A stretch of DNA of 55,364 bases from Frankiales bacterium (GTDB lineage Bacteria > Actinomycetota > Actinomycetes > Mycobacteriales > SCTD01): contig JAODND010000073.1 of the NCBI GenBank assembly GCA_025465465.1, positions 1 through 55,364 on the forward strand, written 5' to 3'. Shown here piece after piece: positions 18,649 to 26,948 of the stretch. The notes under the pieces are model-generated. The model had not been told where the DNA came from, did no database searches, and was given only the letters and a program-made list of their open reading frames with translations. Both the position numbers and the translations under genes were made by a program. Each line of letters opens with the position of its first letter. Position 1 is the first letter of the stretch.

Positions 18649-19806
18649 ATGTCCTATGCGGGGTTCCAGAACGACGTCTACCTCAAGGGCCTGTTTGGCG
18701 AGCAGCCGACGATGCCGTTCGACCATCGTGCCTTGCAGGCCGCGGCCGAGCAGGTCATGACGCCTGGCGCCGTCGGATACGTCAGCGGCGGTGCCGGGGC
18801 CGAGGACACCATGCGCGCCAACAGGGAGGCCTTCGACCGCTGGCGCCTGCAGCCACGGATGCTCGGCGGGATCCCCGCGGAACGGGACCTGTCCGTCGAC
18901 CTGCTCGGCACCATCAGCCCGGCGCCCGTCCTGCTCGGACCTGTCGGGGTGCTGTCGATCGTGCACGCCGACGCCGAGCGGGCCGTCGCCCGGGCGGCCC
19001 GGACCCTCGGCCTGCCGATGGTGCTCTCGACCGCGGCGAGCACCTGCCTCGAGGACATCCAGGAGGAGCTCGCCGGCAGCCCCGGCTGGTATCAGCTCTA
19101 CTGGCCGAAGGACCCGGACGTCGCTGCCTCCCTGGTGGGGCGCGCCGAGAAGGCCGGCTACCAGGCGCTGGTGGTCACCCTCGACACCTGGCAGCTGGGC
19201 TGGCGGCCACGGGACCTCGACACGGCGTACCTGCCGTTCCTGCAGGGCGAGGGCATCGCCAACTACACGAGCGACCCGGCCTTCCGGGCCGGACTGGTGG
19301 CCAGTCCCGAGGAGGACCCGAACGCCGCGGTCCTGCACTTCCTCGGCATGTTCAACAACCCGGCGCTGACGTGGAAGGACCTGGACTGGCTGCGGTCGCT
19401 CACGACCCTGCCGATCGTGCTCAAGGGCCTCCAGCACCCGGACGACGTGCGGCGCGCCCTCGACGCCGGCGTGCAGGCCGTGATCTGCAGCAACCACGGT
19501 GGTCGCCAGGTGGACGGCGCCATCGGGTCGCTCGACGCGCTGCCCGGCATCGTCGACGCCGCAGGTGAGCTGCCCGTGCTGTTCGACTCGGGGATCCGCA
19601 CCGGTGCGGACGCGGTGAAGGCGCTCGCCCTGGGTGCGCGGGCCGTGCTGCTCGCGCGGCCGTGGGTCTATGGCCTCGGCCTCGGCGGACAGGCGGGCGT
19701 CGAGCACGTGCTGCGCTGCTTTCTCGCCGACCTCGACCTGCAGCTCGGGTTGTCCGGCCACGCGTCGCTGTCGGATCTCTCACCGGCCTCGCTGGTGCGC
19801 ACCTGA
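18649..19806 (+). CDS. FMN-dependent alpha-hydroxy-acid oxidase, lactate 2-monooxygenase-like
   Basis: A 385-residue TIM-barrel flavoenzyme. VSGGAGAEDTMRANREAFDRWRL is the entry motif. VVTLDTWQLGWRPRDLD and the active-site SNHGGRQVDGAIGSLDALP (catalytic His and Arg) are clear, followed by FMN-binding DSGIRTGADAVKAL and LGARAVLLARPWVYG. Its N-terminus (YAGFQNDVYLKGLFG) and length resemble mycobacterial lactate 2-monooxygenase more than L-lactate dehydrogenase, so it may decarboxylate lactate to acetate and CO2. ATG 18649 is preceded by TAGGTT (18636-18641) and 7 nt, suggesting a leaderless mRNA. Confidence 0.9.
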   Translation: MSYAGFQNDVYLKGLFGEQPTMPFDHRALQAAAEQVMTPGAVGYVSGGAGAEDTMRANREAFDRWRLQPRMLGGIPAERDLSVDLLGTISPAPVLLGPVGVLSIVHADAERAVARAARTLGLPMVLSTAASTCLEDIQEELAGSPGWYQLYWPKDPDVAASLVGRAEKAGYQALVVTLDTWQLGWRPRDLDTAYLPFLQGEGIANYTSDPAFRAGLVASPEEDPNAAVLHFLGMFNNPALTWKDLDWLRSLTTLPIVLKGLQHPDDVRRALDAGVQAVICSNHGGRQVDGAIGSLDALPGIVDAAGELPVLFDSGIRTGADAVKALALGARAVLLARPWVYGLGLGGQAGVEHVLRCFLADLDLQLGLSGHASLSDLSPASLVRT

Positions 19807-19815
19807 CCGGACGGC

Positions 19816-20595
19816 CTACGGGCCGGGTACGGCCGTCGGGTCGAGGACCCCTGCTCGATCGCCCTCGTCCGACAGCGGGCCAGGGATGCCGCGGAACAGG
19901 TACGGCATCACGTCGCGACCGGCCTGCAGCAGCCAGGCCTGACCCGTCTCGCCGCTGTCGAAGATCTGCAGCACCGACGCACCGGCCTTCTCGACGGGGA
20001 TGATCGGCACTCCGACGCCCTGCAGGTGCTCCTTGATGTCGACGATGATCTTCGTCTCGGCGAAGCCGGGGCAGAACGCGTTCACGCGGATCCCCAACGG
20101 CGCCAGGGCCGGCCCGAGGGCGCGCACGAGTCCGACCACTGCGTGCTTGTTGGCGCCGTAGACCGGGTCGAACGGAGTGCCCGTCAGTCCGGCCATGCTC
20201 GCGGTGCAGACGATCGAGCCACCGCCACGGCGCTGCAGGACGGGGATCGCGGCCTGCGCCCCGAACACGACGCCATCGAGGTTGATGCCCATCGCCCTGC
20301 GGTAGCTGGCGAGGTCGAAGTCCGGGCCGAGGGTGAAGCCGCTCGAGATGCCGGCGTTGAGGAAGAACGCGTCGATGCCACCGGCGACCTCCTCGGCCTT
20401 CGCCGTGGTCGCCAGCACCTCGTCGTAGTCGCTGACATCGCAGTGCAGGTAGGGCGCCCCGAGCTCGTCAGCCACGGCTTGGCCGTCGGCATCGTTGACG
20501 TCGAGGAGCACGACCTGCTCGCCGCGCCGGACGAGTTGGCGTGCGACCTCCCGGCCGAAGCCCGACGCGGCTCCGGTGATGAGGGTCGTCGTCAC
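19816..20595 (-). CDS. Short-chain dehydrogenase/reductase
   Basis: A 259-residue SDR. The cofactor motif TGAASGFG is at residues 7-14 and LDVNDADG suggests NAD(H) preference through the aspartate after beta-2. The catalytic serine is in CTASMAG and the Tyr/Lys pair in VYGANKHAV; CPGFAETKI is the usual segment after the active site. Its start overlaps the stop of the acyl-CoA dehydrogenase upstream by 4 nt, so it is the last gene of a three-gene minus-strand operon probably used in side-chain or acyl-CoA breakdown. The exact substrate is unknown. Confidence 0.9.
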   Translation of the reverse strand: MTTTLITGAASGFGREVARQLVRRGEQVVLLDVNDADGQAVADELGAPYLHCDVSDYDEVLATTAKAEEVAGGIDAFFLNAGISSGFTLGPDFDLASYRRAMGINLDGVVFGAQAAIPVLQRRGGGSIVCTASMAGLTGTPFDPVYGANKHAVVGLVRALGPALAPLGIRVNAFCPGFAETKIIVDIKEHLQGVGVPIIPVEKAGASVLQIFDSGETGQAWLLQAGRDVMPYLFRGIPGPLSDEGDRAGVLDPTAVPGP

Positions 20596-21653
20596 AGCGC
20601 GATGCTTGCGATGCGCTCGCGGTGCTGCGTGGCGTCACCGAACGCGTACTCCAGGCGCTTGGCGCGCTTGAGGTAGAAGTGCGCGTCGTGCTCCCAGGTG
20701 TAGCCGATCCCACCGTGGTACTGGATCATCGCGCTGGTCGCGGCGCTGGCGGTGTCGCCGGCCTTGGCCTTGGCGATGCTGGCGGCCAGCGTCTTGTCCG
20801 GCGCGTCGATGTCCTGGGCGTGCGCGGCGTAGAACCCTGCATGCTCGGCCATCGTGACGGCCAGGTGGATGTCCGCGAGGTCGTGCTTGATGGCCTGGAA
20901 CGAGCCGACCGGCTTGCCGAACTGGACGCGCGTCTTGTCGTACTCGACCGTGTCCGACAGCGCCTTGCGCGCGATGCCGGTGAGGTCGTTGGCGACGAGC
21001 ACCGCGGCCCGGTCGACGAGCTCGGCGAGCGGGTTGCCGGCGGTCAGCTTCTCGCCCGCAGCACCGTCGAGGGTGACTGACGCGAGGCGGGTGGTGCGGT
21101 CCAGGACCTCGTGCGGCGTGATGGCCGCGGCAGCCGGGTCGACGAGATACAGCCCGTCGGCCGCGGAGACCACCAGGACGTCGGCCTGGGCGGCGTACTC
21201 GACGAGGCCGAGGTCACCGGACAGGGACCCGCCGCTGACGGTCGCGACCGGCTGGTCCTGCGTACCTGGCTTGAGGAGGGCGACCGCGCCCTTGACCTGG
21301 CCCGACGCGATGCGGGGGAGCCACTTCGCCTGCTGATCAGGCGATCCGGCGAGACGGACGGCCTCGCCGACGAGGACGGTGCCGAGCCACGGACCGGGGA
21401 CCGTGCCGGCGCCGAAGGCCCGTGCGATGACGGCTGCGTCGAGCAGCCCGAGGCCGATGCCGTCGTGCTCCTCGGGCACCATGACCGCCAGCCAGCCCTG
21501 CTCGCCGATGGCCTTCCAGAGACCCTCGGGGATGCCGTCGGACTCAGGGCTCTCGTAGAGCTCGCGGACCTGCTTCTGGCCGAACCTGTCGCCGAGGTAG
21601 TCGCGCACGGCCTCCTGGAGGGCGCGCTGCTCGTCGGTGAGTTGGAACTTCAA
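20592..21653 (-). CDS. Acyl-CoA dehydrogenase subunit (FadE28/ChsE-like small subunit)
   Basis: A 353-residue acyl-CoA dehydrogenase with the N-terminal helical domain (LTDEQRALQEAVRDYLGDRFG), a shortened middle domain and the C-terminal four-helix domain (RVQFGKPVGSFQAIKHDLAD, IQYHGGIGYTWEHDAHFYLKRAK). The C-terminal EGT motif that carries the catalytic glutamate in medium-chain enzymes is absent. It is translated 9 nt after a second acyl-CoA dehydrogenase, as in the heteromeric mycobacterial FadE pairs used for sterol side chains. The inferred role is one subunit of an alpha2beta2 dehydrogenase. Steroid substrates are not proven here. Confidence 0.9.
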   Translation of the reverse strand: MKFQLTDEQRALQEAVRDYLGDRFGQKQVRELYESPESDGIPEGLWKAIGEQGWLAVMVPEEHDGIGLGLLDAAVIARAFGAGTVPGPWLGTVLVGEAVRLAGSPDQQAKWLPRIASGQVKGAVALLKPGTQDQPVATVSGGSLSGDLGLVEYAAQADVLVVSAADGLYLVDPAAAAITPHEVLDRTTRLASVTLDGAAGEKLTAGNPLAELVDRAAVLVANDLTGIARKALSDTVEYDKTRVQFGKPVGSFQAIKHDLADIHLAVTMAEHAGFYAAHAQDIDAPDKTLAASIAKAKAGDTASAATSAMIQYHGGIGYTWEHDAHFYLKRAKRLEYAFGDATQHRERIASIAL

Positions 21654-21662
21654 CGCCGTCTC

Positions 21663-22856
21663 CTAGCGGGGCAGGCCGAGCACGCGCTCGGCGACGATGG
21701 AGCGCTGGACCTGCTGCGAGCCGCCCCAGATGGTGCAGGAGCGCGACCACAGGGACATGGTCGTGAGCTCCTCCAGGGACAGGCCGGGTTGCGGGTCGGG
21801 GACCTGGTAGCCCGTTCCGAGCACGGCCTCGTAGGTGTCGCTCACCTTGCGGAAGGTCTCGCTCCACATGATCTTCGTCATCGATGCCTCGAAGCCGAGG
21901 TCCTTGCCCTGGGACGTCTGGGTGAGGACGTGCCAGGAGTGGTACTTCAGGCACTCGAGCTCGATGAGGCTGTTCGCCAGCTTCTGCCGGAGCACCGGGT
22001 CCTCGACGGCCTTCCCGCTGCCGCGGTCGACCTGCTTGGCGACGTCGACGACCGCGTCCCACTGGCCCTTGAACTCGGTGTACTGGCCGATGGCCGACGA
22101 GCCGCGCTCGAAGGAGAGCAGCAGCATCGCGGTCATCCAGCCGTTGCCCTCGCCGCCGAGCACCTCGGTCTGCGGGCAGAGCGCGTCGGTGAAGAAGACC
22201 TCGCCGAACTCGCTCTCGCCGGTCATCTGCTTGAGCGGCCGGGCCTCGACCCCTGGCTGGCGCATGTCGACCAACAGCATCGAGATGCCGGCGTGCCGCT
22301 TGCCGCCGTCGGGCGAGCTGGTGCGGGCCAAGGTGAAGATCTTGTCGCCGTGCATGGCGTTGGTCGTCCAGATCTTCTGGCCGTTCAGGACATAGGAGTC
22401 GCCCTGCGGCTCGGCCTTCATCTGCAGGGCCGCGAGGTCGGAGCCGGCGCCGGGCTCGGAGAAGCCCTGGCACCAGATGGTCTCGGTGTGCAGCAGCGGC
22501 TTGATGATGTCGCGCTTCTGGTCGTCGGTGCCGATCGCCATGACGGTCGGGCCGAGGAAGGCGAGGCCGAGCGGGTTGACGGTCCGCGGCGCGTGCGCCT
22601 TGGCCATCTCCTCGTCGTAGATCGCCTTCATCGTCGGGCTGCCACCGCGGCCGCCGTACTCGGTCGGCCACTGGATGCCGCAGAAGCCGGCCGCGGCCTT
22701 CTTGGCCTCCCAGTCGCGGCGGATCTGGAACTGCTCGGCCTCGCTCTTGGGACGCCACCAGTCCACGGTGCGCATCTGCGCCGGAAGGTTCGTGTCGAGC
22801 CAGCTGCGGAACTCGGACCGGAAGTCCTCGTCCTCCTTGCTGAAGGTCAGGTCCAC
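21663..22856 (-). CDS. Acyl-CoA dehydrogenase subunit (FadE29-like)
   Basis: A 397-residue acyl-CoA dehydrogenase, first gene of the three-gene operon. WCQGFSEPGAGSDLAALQMKA and VLNGQKIWTTNAMHGDKIF are the FAD/substrate motifs. The C-terminal region reads IWGGSQQVQRSIVAERVLGLPR, where the usual EGT(x)EIQR is replaced by GGSQQVQR. The catalytic base, if any, must therefore come from elsewhere. I choose GTG 22856 because GGAGG lies 8 nt upstream and the domain begins immediately (VDLTFSKEDEDFR). The distance to the divergent IMPase start is 70 bp. Partnership with the next gene is inference from spacing and from known FadE heteromers. Confidence 0.9.
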   Translation of the reverse strand: MDLTFSKEDEDFRSEFRSWLDTNLPAQMRTVDWWRPKSEAEQFQIRRDWEAKKAAAGFCGIQWPTEYGGRGGSPTMKAIYDEEMAKAHAPRTVNPLGLAFLGPTVMAIGTDDQKRDIIKPLLHTETIWCQGFSEPGAGSDLAALQMKAEPQGDSYVLNGQKIWTTNAMHGDKIFTLARTSSPDGGKRHAGISMLLVDMRQPGVEARPLKQMTGESEFGEVFFTDALCPQTEVLGGEGNGWMTAMLLLSFERGSSAIGQYTEFKGQWDAVVDVAKQVDRGSGKAVEDPVLRQKLANSLIELECLKYHSWHVLTQTSQGKDLGFEASMTKIMWSETFRKVSDTYEAVLGTGYQVPDPQPGLSLEELTTMSLWSRSCTIWGGSQQVQRSIVAERVLGLPR

Positions 22857-22926
22857 TTCTGTGTCCTCCTGTGTGGGCTCCGTCACGCCAAAACCGAATC
22901 GCGTTCTACTTTGCCACAATCTCCAG

Positions 22927-23724
22927 GTGGACCTCGACGCGACCCTCGCCCTTGCCCTCGACCTGGCACAGGAGGCGGGTGCGCTGGCCCTGTCGATGCG
23001 GGCCGGCATCGGGGTCCTCGAGACCAAGTCCTCGCCGACCGATGTCGTGACGGCAGCGGACAAGGCGGTCGAGGCTCTCCTCGTCGACCGCATCACGGCC
23101 GCCCGTCCCGAGGACGGAATCCTCGGCGAGGAGGGCGCCGGCACGCCAGGTACCTCGGGCTACCGCTGGGTCGTGGACCCGATCGACGGCACGGTGAACT
23201 ACCTCTACGGGATCCCGCAGTGGGCGGTGTCCATCGGGGTCGAGGACTCCGCCGGTACGGCCGTCGGCGTCGTCTTCGACCCCGCGAAGGGCGAGCTCTG
23301 GCAGGCGGTTCGTGGTTCCGGCGCGTGGCTGAACGGCGTACGACTGTCCTGCTCGTCGGTCGGCTCGCTCGCGGGCGCGCTGGTCGGCACCGGCTTCGGG
23401 TACGACGAGAAGCGCCGCGCTGTCCAGGCCCGGCTGCTTCCCTCGCTGCTGCCGGCCGTGCGTGACATCCGCCGCCTGGGGGCCGGCTCCCTCGACCTGT
23501 GCTCGGTGGCGGCCGGACGGCTGGACGCGTACTTCGAGCAGGGGCTGTCGCCGTGGGACCTCTCCGCCGGCGGCCTGATCGCCGCCGAGGCCGGCGCCGT
23601 CGTCACTGGCCTGCGGGGGCGGCCTGCAGGCCATGACCTGGTCGTCGCGGCCGGACCGGGCGTCGTCGCGGAGCTGCTCGCACTGCTCGAGGCCGGAGAT
23701 GCCGATGCCGATCCGCTCATCTGA
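22927..23724 (+). CDS. suhB: Inositol monophosphatase family protein
   Basis: A 265-residue Mg-dependent phosphatase. The three metal motifs are in order: the Glu in GILGEEG, the Asp residues in WVVDPIDGTVNY, and the Asp in LSPWDLSAGGLIAAEAGA. Likely substrates are inositol-1-phosphate (for phosphatidylinositol and mycothiol) or related sugar phosphates; families overlap, so the symbol is tentative. In M. tuberculosis suhB lies in the same general sigA-dut neighbourhood. GTG 22927 is chosen at the start of the fold; a CACAAT -10-like box ends 6 nt upstream and no Shine-Dalgarno is present. Confidence 0.88.
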   Translation: MDLDATLALALDLAQEAGALALSMRAGIGVLETKSSPTDVVTAADKAVEALLVDRITAARPEDGILGEEGAGTPGTSGYRWVVDPIDGTVNYLYGIPQWAVSIGVEDSAGTAVGVVFDPAKGELWQAVRGSGAWLNGVRLSCSSVGSLAGALVGTGFGYDEKRRAVQARLLPSLLPAVRDIRRLGAGSLDLCSVAAGRLDAYFEQGLSPWDLSAGGLIAAEAGAVVTGLRGRPAGHDLVVAAGPGVVAELLALLEAGDADADPLI

Positions 23725-23750
23725 TCGCGCGTTGTGCCGATGAAGACCGC

Positions 23751-24188
23751 GTGAAGCGCTTCGCCCTCCTGCTGCCCTTGCTCCTGCTGTTCGCCTTCCT
23801 CACGCCACCCGCGTCGGCCACCACGACCTATGACTCGGAGCTGGTGCGTTACACGAATGCCCAGCGCGCCAAGTATCACCTGCCGCCGCTGAAGATCTCG
23901 TACTGCCTCAAGGGCCGCTTCGCCGACCCGTGGGCTCGACACCTCGCCGCTCGGCACGAGCTCTCCCACCAGCCGCTCTCACCGTTCATGTCGTACTGCC
24001 ATGGCAGTGCCGCCGGCGAGAACATCGCCAGGGCCAACGTCACGCCCGGCCGCATGGTCGAGATGTGGATGGGCTCGTCCGCCCACCGCGCCAACATCCT
24101 GTCCACCAGGTACACCCACATCGGGATCGGTGCCGTTCGCGGCTCCGACCACCAGGTGTACGCCGTCCAGGACTTCCTGCGCATCTGA
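23751..24188 (+). CDS. Secreted CAP-domain (SCP/PR-1-like) protein
   Basis: A 145-residue protein with a signal peptide (residues 1-23, cleavage near PASA-TT), then a CAP domain. Hallmarks are LVRYTNAQRAKYHLPPLKIS, ARHLAARHELSH, GENIARANVTPGRMVEMWMGSSAHRANILSTRYTHIGIGAV and VYAVQDF. The histidines and glutamate of the CAP cavity (the HE of ARHELSH, GEN and the second His in SSAHRANI) are present. Two cysteines (about 52 and 83) could form a disulphide outside the cell. Function of bacterial CAP proteins is mostly unknown. GTG start at 23751. Confidence 0.9.
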   Translation: MKRFALLLPLLLLFAFLTPPASATTTYDSELVRYTNAQRAKYHLPPLKISYCLKGRFADPWARHLAARHELSHQPLSPFMSYCHGSAAGENIARANVTPGRMVEMWMGSSAHRANILSTRYTHIGIGAVRGSDHQVYAVQDFLRI

Positions 24189-24251
24189 CGCCTGGCGCCC
24201 GTCCACAGGAGGGGCGCGAGGCGCGTCCGGTTTGTCGTACCGTTCCGGCCC

Positions 24252-24785
24252 GTGAGACCGCGCTCGGTGACCGCCCCGTTGGTGGCCCTTGCCCTGGCGG
24301 CCGCCTGCAGCGGCGGTTCCACGCCCCAGACCCTCCCCAGCCTCACCCCGACCCCCAGTGCCTCCGCCACACCGGTTGCCATCCCACCCGCCGCGACCGT
24401 TGAGTCTCCGCAGGGTGCGGAGGCGTTCGTCCGGTTCTTCTTCGGCCAGCTCAATGCAGCCTTCAGCGACTCCGACGCCTCGCGGATCGAGCCCTTGATT
24501 GATGCCAACTGTGGGACATGCAGCAACTACGTCAAAGCGCTGAAGGCGGATCCGTCGAGTGTCATCCGGGGCCAGTCGTTCGCAGTTGAGTCGGTGGCCG
24601 CGTCCCCTCTTGCCTCAGGCGGCTCCTACGTCAGTGTGTTTGGACGTGTTCCGCCCAGGGAGTTGGTGGCCCGCGACGGTCGCCTACTCAAGTCGTTGCC
24701 GGACGAGGGAGCGTTCAACTTCACGGTGGCTGCGCTTCGTACCAACAAGGGCTGGCTGGTTCGCGCAATTCGGATCAACAAATGA
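24252..24785 (+). CDS. Lipoprotein with DUF6318-like domain
   Basis: A 177-residue predicted lipoprotein. The lipobox LAAAC puts the lipidated cysteine at residue 19. A Ser/Thr/Pro-rich spacer (about 20-48) precedes a compact domain beginning SPQGAEAFVRFFFGQLNAAF, with a CGTC pair at about residues 87-90. This resembles DUF6318, an actinobacterial lipoprotein family of unknown role. The second half of the gene is less GC-rich than its surroundings. GTG at 24252; the stop overlaps the next gene's ATG (24782-24785). Confidence 0.78.
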   Translation: MRPRSVTAPLVALALAAACSGGSTPQTLPSLTPTPSASATPVAIPPAATVESPQGAEAFVRFFFGQLNAAFSDSDASRIEPLIDANCGTCSNYVKALKADPSSVIRGQSFAVESVAASPLASGGSYVSVFGRVPPRELVARDGRLLKSLPDEGAFNFTVAALRTNKGWLVRAIRINK

Positions 24786-25687
24786 GGCGCACATCATTGT
24801 TAGTGACGCTGCTACTGCTTGTTGGCGTCAGTACCTCGTTCGGGGCCAGCGCCGAGCCTGCACCTGGAACTCCCGGGTACTGCAAGTTGCATCCTCAGGC
24901 GCAAGTGTGCGGTTACGGCGCGGACAACGGCTTCGTCTTCGGCAGCGGCAATGGCGGCCCCGGGAGTCCCGGTGGGGGTGGGTCTACGGGGGCGGCCGTC
25001 GGATTGTCGGGCACGTACACGGTGCACGAGTACGCGCCGACCTGCACCGGGAACACGCGCCTGGACGCCAACAAGACCTGCGGCGGTGCCATGCAGACGT
25101 GCCAGCCGGCTGGGCAGGGGTTCGTGCGCTACTGGATCTGGGCGGTGACGGTCGACGGGAGGACCGGCAAGGTACTCGACCCGCCGGGATGGGTGCAGCA
25201 GCCGGGGACCGTGTGCTTCGGGCCCGCCCAACAGGGCGTACCGGCAGTCGCGGCGATCGGCGGGATCTTGGTGCGGGACTTCAAGGACCTGGTGGTCGTG
25301 AAGGGTGTCGCGCACGTGGATCCGCACGGGTCGACGCTGGTCAACTTTGACAACGGGTTCTGGACGGACGCGAAGACCTATGTGTTGGCGCCAGTGCAGA
25401 TCCTCGGTCACACGGTCGTGGTGACCGCCATGCCTGAGCGGTTCGACTGGTACTTCGGCGACGGCGCAGCGGCGATGGATTCCGGTCCGGGTCGGCACGG
25501 GGCGACGGACGTGGCGCACACCTACACCGACAAGGGCACGGTGAACCCCTACGTCGTGATCACCTGGTCGGGAACCTTCACCGTGGACGGTGGCGCGGCG
25601 CTCGACGTCATCGGCACGGCGACCACGACGGGCGATGGCACACCGCTGCAGGTGAAGGAAGCGAAGGCGCAGCTCGTCAGCGGTTAG
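24782..25687 (+). CDS. Secreted PKD-like-domain protein
   Basis: A 301-residue exported protein. A signal peptide covers about residues 1-24 (LLVTLLLLVGVSTSFGASA). A Cys-containing segment and a Gly-rich linker (about 55-70) follow, then a beta-rich domain with several cysteines. The C-terminal part contains FDWYFGDGA and DVAHTYTDKGTVNPYVVITW, the WxFGDG...HxY pattern of PKD folds. Translationally coupled to the upstream lipoprotein, so the two may act together on the cell surface. I do not recognise an enzymatic motif. The first 60 codons use more A/T-ending codons than the rest of the window. Confidence 0.78.
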   Translation: MRRTSLLVTLLLLVGVSTSFGASAEPAPGTPGYCKLHPQAQVCGYGADNGFVFGSGNGGPGSPGGGGSTGAAVGLSGTYTVHEYAPTCTGNTRLDANKTCGGAMQTCQPAGQGFVRYWIWAVTVDGRTGKVLDPPGWVQQPGTVCFGPAQQGVPAVAAIGGILVRDFKDLVVVKGVAHVDPHGSTLVNFDNGFWTDAKTYVLAPVQILGHTVVVTAMPERFDWYFGDGAAAMDSGPGRHGATDVAHTYTDKGTVNPYVVITWSGTFTVDGGAALDVIGTATTTGDGTPLQVKEAKAQLVSG

Positions 25688-25734
25688 AAGATGGATGCTT
25701 CGACCGGTCAGGGCGTGTCGCGGTTTCCTTGTTC

Positions 25735-25787
25735 GGGGCGGGGCGGGGCGGGGCGGGGCGGGGCGGGGCGGGGCGGGGCGGGGCGGG
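25735..25787. repeat. Pentanucleotide microsatellite (GGGGC)10, G-quadruplex-prone
   Basis: Ten perfect GGGGC units run from 25735 to 25784, followed by GGG and TTTT. The array lies between the stop of the plus-strand PKD-like gene (25687) and the stop of the convergent glgA (25790). Four or more G-tracts on the plus strand could fold as a quadruplex. It may act as a terminator or be a slippage-prone spacer; copy number is likely to vary between isolates or assemblies. Confidence 0.95.
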
Positions 25788-25789
25788 TT

Positions 25790-26917
25790 TTAGAGGACGG
25801 AGCGGTACACCTCGACGGTGCGCGCGGCGATGGCGTCCCAGCCGAAGTCGGCGACGGCCCGCCTGCGTCCGGCAGCGCCCAGCTCGGCGGCCCGGGCGGG
25901 GTCCTCCAGCAACGGCACGACGGCTTGCGCGAGGCGCTCGTCGAAGCCGTCGCCGAGGTCGACGAGGAAGCCGGAGACGCCGTCGTCGACAACCTCCGGG
26001 ATGCCGCCGACGCGGGAGGCGACGACGGCAGTGCCGCAGGCCATGGCTTCGAGGTTGACGATGCCGAGGGGCTCATAGATCGACGGGCAGACGAAGACGG
26101 TGGCGAGGGCGAGCACCTCGATGAGCTCGGCCCGCGGCAGCATCTCGGAGACCCACACGACACCGGTGCGAGAGGTCTGCAGCTCCTTCATCAGCGCGCC
26201 GACCGACGCCGCGATCTCCGGGGTGTCGGGTGAGGAGGCGCAGACCAGCAGCTGGCCCGGCCAGGAGACGGCGGACCGGAGCAGCGCCTCGACGCCCTTC
26301 TGCCGGGTGATCCGCCCGACGAAGATCGCGTACGGCTGCGACTCGTCGATACCGAGCCGGGCCAGCACCCCGGTCGAGGGGACCGGCCGGTACTCCTCGG
26401 TGTCGATCCCGTTGTGCACGACGTGCAGGCGCGCGGGGTCCAGCTCCGGATAGGCGTCGAGCACCGAGTCGCGCATCCCGTTGGACACGGCGATGACGGC
26501 GGCGGCGTCGTGCAGGGCGACCTTCTCCGCCCAGGACGAGATCCGGTAGCCGCCGCCGAGCTGCTCGGCCTTCCACGGACGATGCGGCTCGAGCGAGTGC
26601 GTGGTGACGACGTGCGGTACGTCATGCAGCAGCGATCCGAGGTGGCCGGCGAGGTCGGCGTACCAGGTGTGGGAGTGCAGCACGTCGCAGTCGCCGACGG
26701 CATCGGCCATCCGCAGGTCCACCGACAGGGTCCGGAGCGCGGGGTTGGCGGAGGCGAGTCCCGGGTCGGGGGAGTGGACGGTTGCGCCCTCGCCACCGAA
26801 GGCGTGCACGGACACGTCGACCAGGCTCGCCAGCGATCGCGTGAGGTACTCCACGTGAACTCCTGCGCCGCCATAGACCTCCGGCGGCCACTCGCGTGTC
26901 AAGATCCCGATGCGCAT
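25790..26917 (-). CDS. glgA: GlgA/GlgM-type glycosyltransferase (maltose-1-phosphate synthase)
   Basis: A 375-residue GT-B glycosyltransferase (GT4). [25 protein letters not shown] opens the N-domain, and the C-domain has [17 protein letters not shown] and the acidic motif [19 protein letters not shown]. Divergently paired with glgC, as in mycobacteria, where this protein (GlgM) joins ADP-glucose and glucose-1-phosphate to maltose-1-phosphate for alpha-glucan synthesis. Classical GlgA is longer. ATG 26917 is preceded by the -10 box TAGTTT (26930-26925) and 7 nt, so the mRNA should be leaderless. Extensions of the frame to 27055 run into glgC and are rejected. Confidence 0.93.
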   Translation of the reverse strand: MRIGILTREWPPEVYGGAGVHVEYLTRSLASLVDVSVHAFGGEGATVHSPDPGLASANPALRTLSVDLRMADAVGDCDVLHSHTWYADLAGHLGSLLHDVPHVVTTHSLEPHRPWKAEQLGGGYRISSWAEKVALHDAAAVIAVSNGMRDSVLDAYPELDPARLHVVHNGIDTEEYRPVPSTGVLARLGIDESQPYAIFVGRITRQKGVEALLRSAVSWPGQLLVCASSPDTPEIAASVGALMKELQTSRTGVVWVSEMLPRAELIEVLALATVFVCPSIYEPLGIVNLEAMACGTAVVASRVGGIPEVVDDGVSGFLVDLGDGFDERLAQAVVPLLEDPARAAELGAAGRRRAVADFGWDAIAARTVEVYRSVL

Positions 26918-26948
26918 GCAGACGAAACTATCGGGAGAGGATGAGGCC

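Noticed and set aside
22860..22926. KstR-like operator upstream of the acyl-CoA dehydrogenase pair
   Set aside because: A GTTCTA half-site and a GAA-N7-TTC symmetry are present, but no full TnnAAC-GTTnnA palindrome; cannot be supported.
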